Positions 1 to 6,004 of a stretch of DNA of 6,004 nt are shown one piece after another; the stretch's first letter is position 1; the number at the start of each line of letters is the position of its first letter. The notes beneath the pieces were generated by a model. The model saw only the letters and a list, made by a program, of their open reading frames with translations, did not search any database and had not been told where the DNA came from. This stretch comes from Thiohalobacter sp. (GTDB lineage Bacteria; Pseudomonadota; Gammaproteobacteria; DSM-19610). Made by a program: the position numbers and the translations under genes. Where the stretch lies: NCBI GenBank assembly GCA_027010005.1, contig JALVCM010000012.1:1-6004 (forward strand). The letters run 5' to 3'.

Positions 1-736
1 GCACGCCGAGGAGCGTGGTGAGATCAGGCCCGGCGATACGCTCATCGAGGCGACCAGTGGGAATACCGGTATTGCACTGGCCATGGTGGCGGCCACGAAG
101 GGTTATCGGATGGTGTTGATCATGCCGGACAACATGAGTGTGGAACGCCGCCAGGTCATGAAGGCATTCGGGGCAGAAATCATTCTGGTAACGCGTGAAC
201 AGGGTATGGAGGGTGCACGCGACCTGGCCAAGCAGATGGAAGCCGAAGGTCGGGGCAAGGTGCTCGACCAGTTCTCCAACCCGGATAACCCGCGTGCCCA
301 CTACGAAACCACAGGGCCGGAAATCTGGAAAGATACCCGTGGACATATTACGCATTTTGTCAGTGCCATGGGGACGACAGGGACGATCATGGGGACTTCA
401 CAGTATCTCAAGGAGCAAAATCCGGACGTGCGTATTGTTGGCGTGCAACCTGTAGAAGGCGCATCCATTCCCGGCATACGCCGCTGGCCGAAGGAATACC
501 TGCCAACAATTTTTGAAGCCAGCCGGGTTGATGAAACCATTGATGTCAGCCAGCAGGCCGCTGAACAGACAACCCTGGCGCTGGCGACACAGGAAGGTAT
601 TTTCTGCGGTATTTCATCCGGCGGTGCGGTGGCCGCCGCATTGCAACTCAGTGAGCAGGTCGAGAATGCTGTTATTGTGGCTATTATCTGTGATCGGGGT
701 GACCGTTACCTGTCAACCGGGGTGTTTCCCGAGTGA
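1..736 (+). CDS. cysM: Cysteine synthase B (O-acetylserine sulfhydrylase B), 5'-truncated by window edge
   Basis: This is a PLP enzyme of the cytoplasm that makes cysteine (or S-sulfocysteine, from thiosulfate) from O-acetylserine. The reading frame is open from base 2 and ends at TGA 734-736, giving 244 visible residues. About 50 N-terminal residues are missing, including the PLP-binding lysine, as judged by recalled alignment to E. coli CysM. Visible motifs are the substrate loop TSGNTG (visible residues 18-23), the PLP-phosphate loop GTTGT (124-128), the GISSGGA segment carrying the serine that contacts the PLP ring nitrogen (about 203-209), and the C-terminal ICDRGDRYLSTGVF. The GIRRWPKEYLP stretch and the C-terminus match CysM better than CysK. 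It ends about ten residues earlier than the E. coli protein. It lies 43 bases before the regulator on the same strand, so read-through into that gene is possible. There is no obvious functional link to the NO reductase genes. Confidence 0.94.
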   Translation, partial: HAEERGEIRPGDTLIEATSGNTGIALAMVAATKGYRMVLIMPDNMSVERRQVMKAFGAEIILVTREQGMEGARDLAKQMEAEGRGKVLDQFSNPDNPRAHYETTGPEIWKDTRGHITHFVSAMGTTGTIMGTSQYLKEQNPDVRIVGVQPVEGASIPGIRRWPKEYLPTIFEASRVDETIDVSQQAAEQTTLALATQEGIFCGISSGGAVAAALQLSEQVENAVIVAIICDRGDRYLSTGVFPE

Positions 737-740
737 TGCC

Positions 741-763
741 GGTTAAACGACACAGTGTTAACC
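741..763. repeat. Inverted repeat GGTTAA-N11-TTAACC before the dnr start
   Basis: Perfect 6-base arms, GGTTAA at 741-746 and TTAACC at 758-763, are separated by 11 bases. The repeat fills most of the gap between the cysM stop and the dnr ATG, ending 16 bases before the ATG. It has the dyad form of an operator. It does not match the FNR/Dnr consensus TTGAT-N4-ATCAA in sequence or spacing. It is AT-rich with no following T-run, so it is a poor candidate for an intrinsic terminator of cysM. The role is unknown: possible operator, or chance. Confidence 0.4.
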
Positions 764-779
764 CTGGACCTGTTACAGT

Positions 780-1502
780 ATGAACAGCCGAATCCAGCTC
801 AACGATGTTGCAAGGAATGATGCGCTGGCATTTATGCGCAAGTCTGTCCTGTTCGGGGAACTGGATGATGGACAGCTGGACACCATCGTGCGGCACACGC
901 AGGTGGCATCACTCGAAGAGGGGCAGGTGCTGTTCGAGCAGGAACGCCCGGCGAGTGAGATCTTTATGCTGGAGTCCGGCCAGATCAAACTGGCGCGTAT
1001 TTCACCCGAAGGTCACGAGAAGGTGATCGACCTGATTACACCTGGCGGTACCTTTGCCGAAGCTATTATGTTTTCCCGGCAGCAACAGTACCCGGTAACG
1101 GCGACTGCCCTGCAGGACAGTCAGGTGTTGTGTTTTGATGCGAAGACCTATATCGAAATCCTCCACCAGTCGACAGAGGCCTGTTTTGCCATTATGGCGC
1201 AAATGAGTTGCCGGCTGCACTGGCAGATTGCCGAGATCGATCGCCTGACCCTGCACAATGCCACGTTCCGTGTAGTGGCCTACCTGCTCGACCAGGTGCC
1301 CAGTACCGACCGGGGCATGTCGCGGGTACAGTTGAATATTCCCAAGCACGTCATTGCCTCGCGTCTGTCCATGACGCCGGAAACCCTGTCACGCACGTTT
1401 TCCAAGCTTAACCGTGACGGCCTGATTGAAATCGACGACAGTGGAATGGTGCTGCGGGATGTTGGCCAGTTGCGGAACTATGCCGGGGGTGAGGAACTGT
1501 AA
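780..1502 (+). CDS. dnr: CRP/FNR-family transcriptional regulator, Dnr-type (NO-responsive)
   Basis: This 240-residue cytoplasmic DNA-binding regulator has an N-terminal cyclic-nucleotide-binding-like beta-roll (about 24-125), a long dimerisation helix (about 130-165) and a C-terminal winged helix-turn-helix (about 187-225). The TFAEAIMF segment (91-98) and EIDRLTLHNATFRVVAYLL region (152-170) closely resemble Pseudomonas DNR. The recognition helix reads PETLSR, with E201, S204 and R205 in the places FNR uses to read TTGAT half-sites. There is no N-terminal cysteine cluster; the only cysteines (118, 135, 144) are scattered, so it is not an oxygen-sensing FNR. Known DNR proteins bind heme and activate nor, nir and nos promoters when NO is present. 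That role is inferred here and fits the adjacent nor genes. ATG 780 is the first start after an in-frame stop at 759-761, but no clear ribosome binding site precedes it. M19 (834) is a less likely alternative. It is about eight residues longer at the N-terminus than P. aeruginosa DNR. Confidence 0.86.
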   Translation: MNSRIQLNDVARNDALAFMRKSVLFGELDDGQLDTIVRHTQVASLEEGQVLFEQERPASEIFMLESGQIKLARISPEGHEKVIDLITPGGTFAEAIMFSRQQQYPVTATALQDSQVLCFDAKTYIEILHQSTEACFAIMAQMSCRLHWQIAEIDRLTLHNATFRVVAYLLDQVPSTDRGMSRVQLNIPKHVIASRLSMTPETLSRTFSKLNRDGLIEIDDSGMVLRDVGQLRNYAGGEEL

Positions 1503-1503
1503 C

Positions 1504-1531
1504 ATGCGCTATTCACTGGTGAGGCGCGCAT
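1504..1531. terminator. Imperfect palindrome at the convergent dnr/norD junction, possible bidirectional transcript end
   Basis: ATGCGC (1504-1509) pairs with GCGCAT (1526-1531), and TCAC (1513-1516) pairs with GTGA (1519-1522) about the same centre, with a 3-by-3 mostly mismatched internal loop. It begins one base after the dnr stop and overlaps the last codons of norD. No T-run follows on either strand, so it is not a standard intrinsic terminator. Its position between two converging genes only 6 bases apart makes a role in ending or protecting both transcripts plausible. Confidence 0.3.
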
Positions 1532-3353
1532 AAAGCAAGGGTAGTTTAGTCGGGAGTTCACCGGCATTGCGTACCAGGATATAGGATGTACTGCCAAACA
1601 GGTAAGGCAGGTAATCACCGGCCTTTTCATCGATAGTGACACAGAAGGGCCGTATGCCACGCTCCAGTGCCTCGTGTACGGCCTTGCGCGTATCCTCTAC
1701 ACCGTAACGGCCTTCATACTTGTCCAGGTCATTGGGTTTGCCGTCCGTGAGCAGCAGTAACAGTTTCTGCCGCGAGGGCTCCCTGTCTATCAGGTTGGTG
1801 GCGTGGCGAATGGCAGCACCCATGCGCGTATAGTAGCCTGGCCGTATGGCCTGTATACGGCCGCGAACCCGGTCGTCGTAGCGTGATGTGAAATCCTTCA
1901 ATGCATGAAAGCGGACATGGTTACGCCGGCGTGAGGAGAAGCCGTACAGGGCAAACCGGTCACCGGTTGCCTGCAGGGCCTCGGAAAACAGGAACAGGCT
2001 GTCGCGTATGACGTCGATGATGCGCTGTTCATTATTGACGTGCGCATCGGTTGATAGCGAAAGGTCGGCAAGCAGCAGGCAGGACAGGTCGCGTTCGGCA
2101 TTTTCAAAGCGGCGATAGAGGCTGGCCTCACTGTTCCGGATTCCCCGCAAACGGTCTGTGGTATGGTCGATCAGCGCATTCAGGTCCAGCTCACTGCCGT
2201 CCGCCTGTGTATTCAGCCACTGGCGTCGCGGTTTCAGTGCCTCGAACAGCCGGCGCAGGCGACGCGCCTTGACCTGCAGGTGTTGCGGCAGGGGCAGGGG
2301 TTCTGTATCACGTGCCTGCATCCGTTGCAGGCGGCAGTGGTCGGGTTGCAGGATCTGTTTCCGGTAGTCCCATTCGGGCAGGGCAATACCTTCACCGAGG
2401 TAAAGGTCATCATTGTCCTCCGGTGGCAGGTCGAGATCGAAGCGCAGACGCGAGGCGACACGGCTGCGGTCCTGCGCCACGCTGACCACGTCCATGTCTT
2501 CCAGTGCCGAAGTGGCATCTTCATCCTCGTTTTCTTCCGTGGTGCGGTCGACATTGACGAATTCGGCGCGGGTGAACAGGCTCTCCAGCCGGAACGCCAG
2601 CAGGCCATCCTTGCCATCCGGTGTATCCACGTGTTCCCCGCGGCGGCGTTTACCGGAATCGACCTGTTCGCTGTGTTGTTGCTGCGCATCCTCATCATTG
2701 TCACTGTCTTTACTGGCCGGCATGTGCCGGGCAGTGGCAAGCGGAGGATCCGGGTGCAGCCACAAGGGAACCGGTTGTGGCGCAACCCGGGCGGGACAGA
2801 GTGACTCGCTGACATCCTGTGGTTGCAGCAGGGCATGACGGATCATGCGTTCCTGGGCAGCCTCGTCGTGCTTCAGCTTGCGGGGGTCGGGGCGTTGTTC
2901 GAGGTGCGCCTCGACCAGTCGCCGGTAGCGTTTTTTCAGGCCAGGATACGAGGCCAGCAGGGCAGCACTGGCAGCGGCATTGCCCTGCAGCCATTCACCA
3001 GTCTGCGGTGTGCTGCGTGCGGCCAGCGCCGCCAGCCACAGGTACAGTTCCCGGTTGAGTTCCCGCTCGGGGAACCAGGCAATGCGTGACGGCAGACGCA
3101 AGGTGTCCTCGTCACGCCAGGCAAGTTCTGTGTGGCGGTTGCTGCCGGCGATACGGCTGAGCAGGCTTCTGCGCGCGCCGGTTTCGGTTTCGTTGGCGGT
3201 TTCGATGCGCAGGCCACCGTCACCACCCAGCGCCCGGAACAGTATCGCGGCCGGTTGACGGATTTCATCGAGACACACCGCCGCGTGCGGGTGTTCCTGC
3301 CGTGCCGCACGGGTAATCATGTTGTGCCATAACTGGCCGACCCATTCTTCCAT
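1509..3353 (-). CDS. norD: NorD, VWA-domain nitric oxide reductase activation protein
   Basis: At 614 residues this matches the usual NorD length. NorD is a cytoplasmic partner of the AAA+ ATPase NorQ; in characterised systems the pair is needed to insert the non-heme FeB iron into the NorB catalytic site. The C-terminal von Willebrand A domain (about 422-614) has a complete metal-ion-dependent adhesion site: DLSLS at 430-434, T509 in YYTRMG, and D537 in LLTDGKPND. The N-terminal EEWVGQLWH and AAILFRALGGDGG are typical NorD sequence. The middle carries charged low-complexity stretches (216-250, 271-288, 310-316), probably a flexible linker. ATG 3353 was chosen because NorD homology begins at the next residue; it lies 5 bases after the upstream stop, with GGGGG at 3363-3367 as a possible ribosome binding site. 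A longer in-frame ATG at 3449 exists. It is the last gene of the minus-strand operon and faces dnr tail to tail. Confidence 0.93.
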   Translation of the reverse strand: MEEWVGQLWHNMITRAARQEHPHAAVCLDEIRQPAAILFRALGGDGGLRIETANETETGARRSLLSRIAGSNRHTELAWRDEDTLRLPSRIAWFPERELNRELYLWLAALAARSTPQTGEWLQGNAAASAALLASYPGLKKRYRRLVEAHLEQRPDPRKLKHDEAAQERMIRHALLQPQDVSESLCPARVAPQPVPLWLHPDPPLATARHMPASKDSDNDEDAQQQHSEQVDSGKRRRGEHVDTPDGKDGLLAFRLESLFTRAEFVNVDRTTEENEDEDATSALEDMDVVSVAQDRSRVASRLRFDLDLPPEDNDDLYLGEGIALPEWDYRKQILQPDHCRLQRMQARDTEPLPLPQHLQVKARRLRRLFEALKPRRQWLNTQADGSELDLNALIDHTTDRLRGIRNSEASLYRRFENAERDLSCLLLADLSLSTDAHVNNEQRIIDVIRDSLFLFSEALQATGDRFALYGFSSRRRNHVRFHALKDFTSRYDDRVRGRIQAIRPGYYTRMGAAIRHATNLIDREPSRQKLLLLLTDGKPNDLDKYEGRYGVEDTRKAVHEALERGIRPFCVTIDEKAGDYLPYLFGSTSYILVRNAGELPTKLPLLYARLTSE

Positions 3354-3358
3354 ACGGT

Positions 3359-4315
3359 TCAGCCCCCGTCCGTCGGTGTTTTGGGGAAGCAACTTGCCGG
3401 TACATCCGGGCGGCGTCCAAAATCGCGTTCGGAGACATCCCGTGCACATTGTCCCTCCAGCATGGTCAGCAGGCCAGGCTGTTCTTTTGGCAGGTTGACC
3501 CGTTCACAGGCCTGTATACATTGCTGGCACTGGGTACAGGTAAACATCTTGCGCTTGATCTGGCGTGGCTGGAGACGCATCGGGCAGGCGTGTTCACAGG
3601 ATGCATCACAGCTGGCGCATTCCACGGCGCGATGGCGGTCAAAGCCGACCACCAGCGCCCGGGGGTTGGCCATCCATACCAGGCTCTGGAACAGGCCCAC
3701 GGCACAGCCGTAGCGACAGAACAGGTGGCGGGCAAAACTGAATTCAATACTCAGCAGCAGGGTGGCGGCAGCGATAAAGATAAACTGGTTACGTGTCAGC
3801 TCACCCCGCACCAGGTTGCCCCATATTTCGGCAGGGGGCAGCAGGTAGGTCAGAAAGGTGACGGCCCACAACAGCGAGAAACCCAGCACCGCCAGCACGA
3901 CCAGTACCCACACTGTTTTACGGGGGTGAACTTCGGTACCGTCACGCTGTACTTCCGGCAAGGGCTCGTGTTGCCAGAGCGTGACTTTCCCGCTGGCACG
4001 GCGCATCAGGCCGTTAATGGCTTCGACAACAGAAAAATGAGGGCACAACCAGCCGCAGTACAAACGTCCGTAACGCCACGACAGCCATACACCGAAACCG
4101 ATCAGGCTGAACAATGGCACAAACACACGCAGCACCAGGTTGAGACTGGCCTGCAGGCTGCCGGCATCGTGTACACCCAGCGTCCAGGGCATACCGAGAA
4201 AGATAAAATGCCCCTGGTAGAGGTCCAGGCGGAAAAGATCCAGTGGCGGTGCCAGTACAAACAGGGCAAAGAAGGCACTGCGCCAGGCCAGCCGTTGTCG
4301 CTGTGTCCGGTTCAT
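3359..4315 (-). CDS. NapH/CcoG-like membrane protein with two [4Fe-4S] motifs
   Basis: This 318-residue inner-membrane redox protein was not recognised as a named nor gene. Hydrophobic segments lie at about 10-26, 57-80, 134-160 and 176-197, a four-helix layout like NapH. Two CX3C motifs sit at the ends of helices, CGWLCP (87-92) and CRYGC (200-204); the second lacks the usual following proline. A C-terminal ferredoxin-like part has cysteines 233, 236, 240, 244 (CX2CX3CX3CP, one residue wider than the classical spacing) and 260, 263, 266, 270 (CX2CX2CX3C). Relatives include NapH (quinol-linked electron transfer), the NosR C-terminal part and CcoG (a cupric reductase in cbb3 oxidase assembly). 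It lacks the C-terminal Ig-like domain of full-length CcoG. ATG 4315 overlaps the preceding stop by 4 bases (ATGA), so translation is probably coupled. Position between norQ and norD suggests electron delivery during NO reductase assembly or function; this is inference. Confidence 0.85.
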   Translation of the reverse strand: MNRTQRQRLAWRSAFFALFVLAPPLDLFRLDLYQGHFIFLGMPWTLGVHDAGSLQASLNLVLRVFVPLFSLIGFGVWLSWRYGRLYCGWLCPHFSVVEAINGLMRRASGKVTLWQHEPLPEVQRDGTEVHPRKTVWVLVVLAVLGFSLLWAVTFLTYLLPPAEIWGNLVRGELTRNQFIFIAAATLLLSIEFSFARHLFCRYGCAVGLFQSLVWMANPRALVVGFDRHRAVECASCDASCEHACPMRLQPRQIKRKMFTCTQCQQCIQACERVNLPKEQPGLLTMLEGQCARDVSERDFGRRPDVPASCFPKTPTDGG

Positions 4316-4692
4316 GCGCGGAACGGTCTGCCGATCAGTGGGTAGACATAGTGCTCACCGGCCATGGCCTTTACCAGTCCCATGATACCCATGAAAATCA
4401 GGCTGCTGTGAATAAAAGTAAAATAGAGCACGAGGGTCATCAGGGTATAGCCGGACTCCATGCCGCCCGTGTACAGGAAAATAGCGATAGCGAGCATAAT
4501 CAGTGCGCCGCCGGTGATACTGACGCCGACGGTCTGTGACAGGTGATTCATGTCCAGGGCGTCTGCGCTGTTACGGTTCAGCCAGTACAGGCCCAGTAGC
4601 AGAAAAAATGCCAGCCCGGGTGCCAGCATCAGGTTGATGAGGTACAGGGTCTCGGCCTGAATCGCGAGTAATTTCCCGCGCCCGTTGTCCAC
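4312..4692 (-). CDS. Small three-helix membrane protein, DUF4870-like
   Basis: A 126-residue inner-membrane protein with hydrophobic segments at about 16-38, 52-74 and 82-107. The end of the third helix runs into GLVKAMAGEHYVYPL (105-119), which resembles the closing KAxxGExYxYP pattern of the DUF4870 (Tic20-like) family. The preceding LDMNHLSQTVGVSIT is in the place of that family's H...A.NFQ-like segment, though less conserved. The family assignment is from memory and moderate. No catalytic residue or cofactor motif is visible and no function is known. The start is a GTG at 4690-4692, one base after the norQ stop, preceded at 6 bases by GGAG; an in-frame TTG at 4719 would need an unlikely overlap with norQ. 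It overlaps the next gene by 4 bases. Its coupling to norQ and the NapH-like gene suggests a membrane partner in NO reductase maturation. Confidence 0.75.
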   Translation of the reverse strand: MDNGRGKLLAIQAETLYLINLMLAPGLAFFLLLGLYWLNRNSADALDMNHLSQTVGVSITGGALIMLAIAIFLYTGGMESGYTLMTLVLYFTFIHSSLIFMGIMGLVKAMAGEHYVYPLIGRPFRA

Positions 4693-4693
4693 G

Positions 4694-5509
<816 letters not shown>

Positions 5510-5510
5510 A

Positions 5511-5768
5511 TCAGCTCTCTCCCAGGATAAAGGCTACACCAATCAGTGTTACCACGCTCACCAGCCAGCCCGTTACAATCCAGCGCCAGGGGTTACGTAC
5601 ACCGCGCAGGCCCATAAAAACATCTGCGATCAGTTGCCCCTTGATGAGCACTGACAGCAGCAGTCCGGCAATGACCAGCCTGCCACCCAGCCCGGCCCGG
5701 CCTGCGGCATAGGTCAGCAGTGTCAGCAGTACCAGCGCCAGCCATACCCTGTAAGCGGCCCGCTCCAT
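5511..5768 (-). CDS. norF: NorF-like small membrane protein (cytochrome c oxidase subunit IV-like)
   Basis: An 85-residue inner-membrane protein with three hydrophobic segments, about 7-24, 30-52 and 62-82. The KGQLIADVFMGLRGVRNPWRW stretch around 43-63 matches the prokaryotic cytochrome c oxidase subunit IV pattern (K...D.FM.LR...) seen in NorF. NorF is an accessory protein that, with NorE, supports full NO reductase activity in Paracoccus; its biochemical task is unknown. ATG 5768 starts one base after the norE stop (TGAGATG) and ends one base before norQ. No strong ribosome binding site is visible, so it is probably translated by coupling to norE. An upstream in-frame GTG at 5879 would overlap norE by over 100 bases and adds only non-membrane, unfamiliar sequence. 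The symbol rests on context and a short protein, so it is less certain than norQ or norD. Confidence 0.8.
   Translation of the reverse strand: MERAAYRVWLALVLLTLLTYAAGRAGLGGRLVIAGLLLSVLIKGQLIADVFMGLRGVRNPWRWIVTGWLVSVVTLIGVAFILGES
5515..5519 (-). promoter_or_regulatory. Ribosome binding site GAGAG for norQ
   Basis: On the minus strand a purine run GGGAGAGAG (5515-5523) ends 5 bases before the norQ ATG at 5509. It lies within the last codons of norF and supports this start. Confidence 0.55.
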
Positions 5769-5769
5769 C

Positions 5770-6004
5770 TCAATGCAACACGTAGACCAGGGGAAACAGC
5801 ACAATCCACACCAGGTCGACCATGTGCCAGTAGGATGCACCCGTCTCGACACCGGTGTGTTGCTGTGCGCTGTAGTCACCCCGGTACGCTTTCACGGTGA
5901 CCACTGACAGAATGACCATCCCCATCAACACGTGCATGAAATGGAAGAAGGTCAGTGACAGGTAGAACATGTAGAACGTGTTGGTGCTGAGCGTCACGCC
6001 TTCT
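5770..6004 (-). CDS. norE: NorE-like cytochrome c oxidase subunit III family protein, 5'-truncated by window edge
   Basis: The last 77 residues of an inner-membrane heme-copper oxidase subunit III homologue. The frame is open to the right edge and the true start lies beyond it. Visible are TNTFYMFYLSLTFFHFMHV, the helix entering with the family's conserved FHxxHV histidines, followed by LMGMVILSVVTV. The C-terminus has GVETGASYWHMVDLVWIVLFPLVYVLH, the family's YWHxVDxVWxxLFPLxY signature helix. NorE proteins are single accessory subunits of NO reductase clusters, not part of purified cNOR. Given the norF, norQ and norD neighbours, norE is more likely than an aerobic oxidase subunit, although an oxidase subunit III cannot be excluded from the fragment alone. 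The stop TGA (5772-5770) is one base before the norF ATG. Confidence 0.87.
   Translation of the reverse strand, partial: EGVTLSTNTFYMFYLSLTFFHFMHVLMGMVILSVVTVKAYRGDYSAQQHTGVETGASYWHMVDLVWIVLFPLVYVLH

Noticed and set aside
741..779. Sigma-70 promoter and FNR box in the cysM-dnr gap
   Set aside because: A weak TACAGT abuts the ATG with no suitable spacing to a -35 element, and no TTGAT-N4-ATCAA is present.
2163..2804. 213-residue open frame on the plus strand
   Set aside because: Antisense to the middle of norD; no recognised motif, consistent with a codon-bias shadow.
3449..4345. 298-residue open frame on the plus strand
   Set aside because: It is exactly antisense to the NapH-like gene, which has clear iron-sulfur motifs. 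The translated product has no recognisable domain.
5769..5879. GTG-initiated 37-residue extension of norF
   Set aside because: It overlaps norE, adds non-family sequence, and ATG 5768 directly after the norE stop fits the operon pattern.
5770..5997. GTG at 5997 as the real norE start
   Set aside because: Subunit III proteins have more than 100 residues before this point and the frame stays open to the window edge, so the gene is simply cut off.

Overview
The window looks like part of a denitrifying proteobacterium, most likely a gammaproteobacterium. I infer this from the close CysM resemblance, the Dnr-type regulator and the style of the nitric oxide reductase (NOR) accessory genes. The DNA is moderately GC-rich and almost entirely coding. 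No RNA gene, CRISPR array, insertion sequence or other mobile element was seen, and there is no gene-free stretch longer than about 45 bases.

Left part, plus strand (1-1502): the 3' portion of cysM (O-acetylserine sulfhydrylase B, cysteine synthesis) enters from the left edge. After a 43-base gap comes a complete CRP/FNR-family regulator of the Dnr type (NO-responsive in known relatives). A GGTTAA-N11-TTAACC inverted repeat lies in the gap just before the regulator start.

Right part, minus strand (1509-6004): a tightly packed run of six genes read right to left. The order is norE (cytochrome oxidase subunit III-like, 5' end beyond the right edge), norF (subunit IV-like small membrane protein), norQ (MoxR-type AAA+ ATPase), a 126-residue three-helix membrane protein resembling DUF4870, a NapH/CcoG-like membrane iron-sulfur protein, and norD (VWA-domain partner of NorQ). 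Neighbouring genes are separated by 1, 1, 1, -4 and 5 bases, so they almost certainly form one translationally coupled operon. The norD and dnr stop codons face each other across 6 bases, and an imperfect 28-base palindrome covers this convergent junction.

How they work together: in characterised systems NorQ and NorD form a chaperone that inserts the non-heme iron (FeB) into the NorCB catalytic site, while NorE and NorF help NOR expression or activity. The catalytic genes norC and norB are not in the window. The Dnr-like regulator is the natural candidate to switch the operon on in response to NO, although no FNR/Dnr box was found here; the operon promoter should lie beyond the right edge.

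The most interesting point is the insertion of two extra membrane-protein genes between norQ and norD, which are usually adjacent. By analogy with CcoG, a cupric reductase serving copper-site assembly in cbb3 oxidase, the iron-sulfur protein could supply electrons or reduced iron for FeB insertion. That is a hypothesis, not something the sequence proves.
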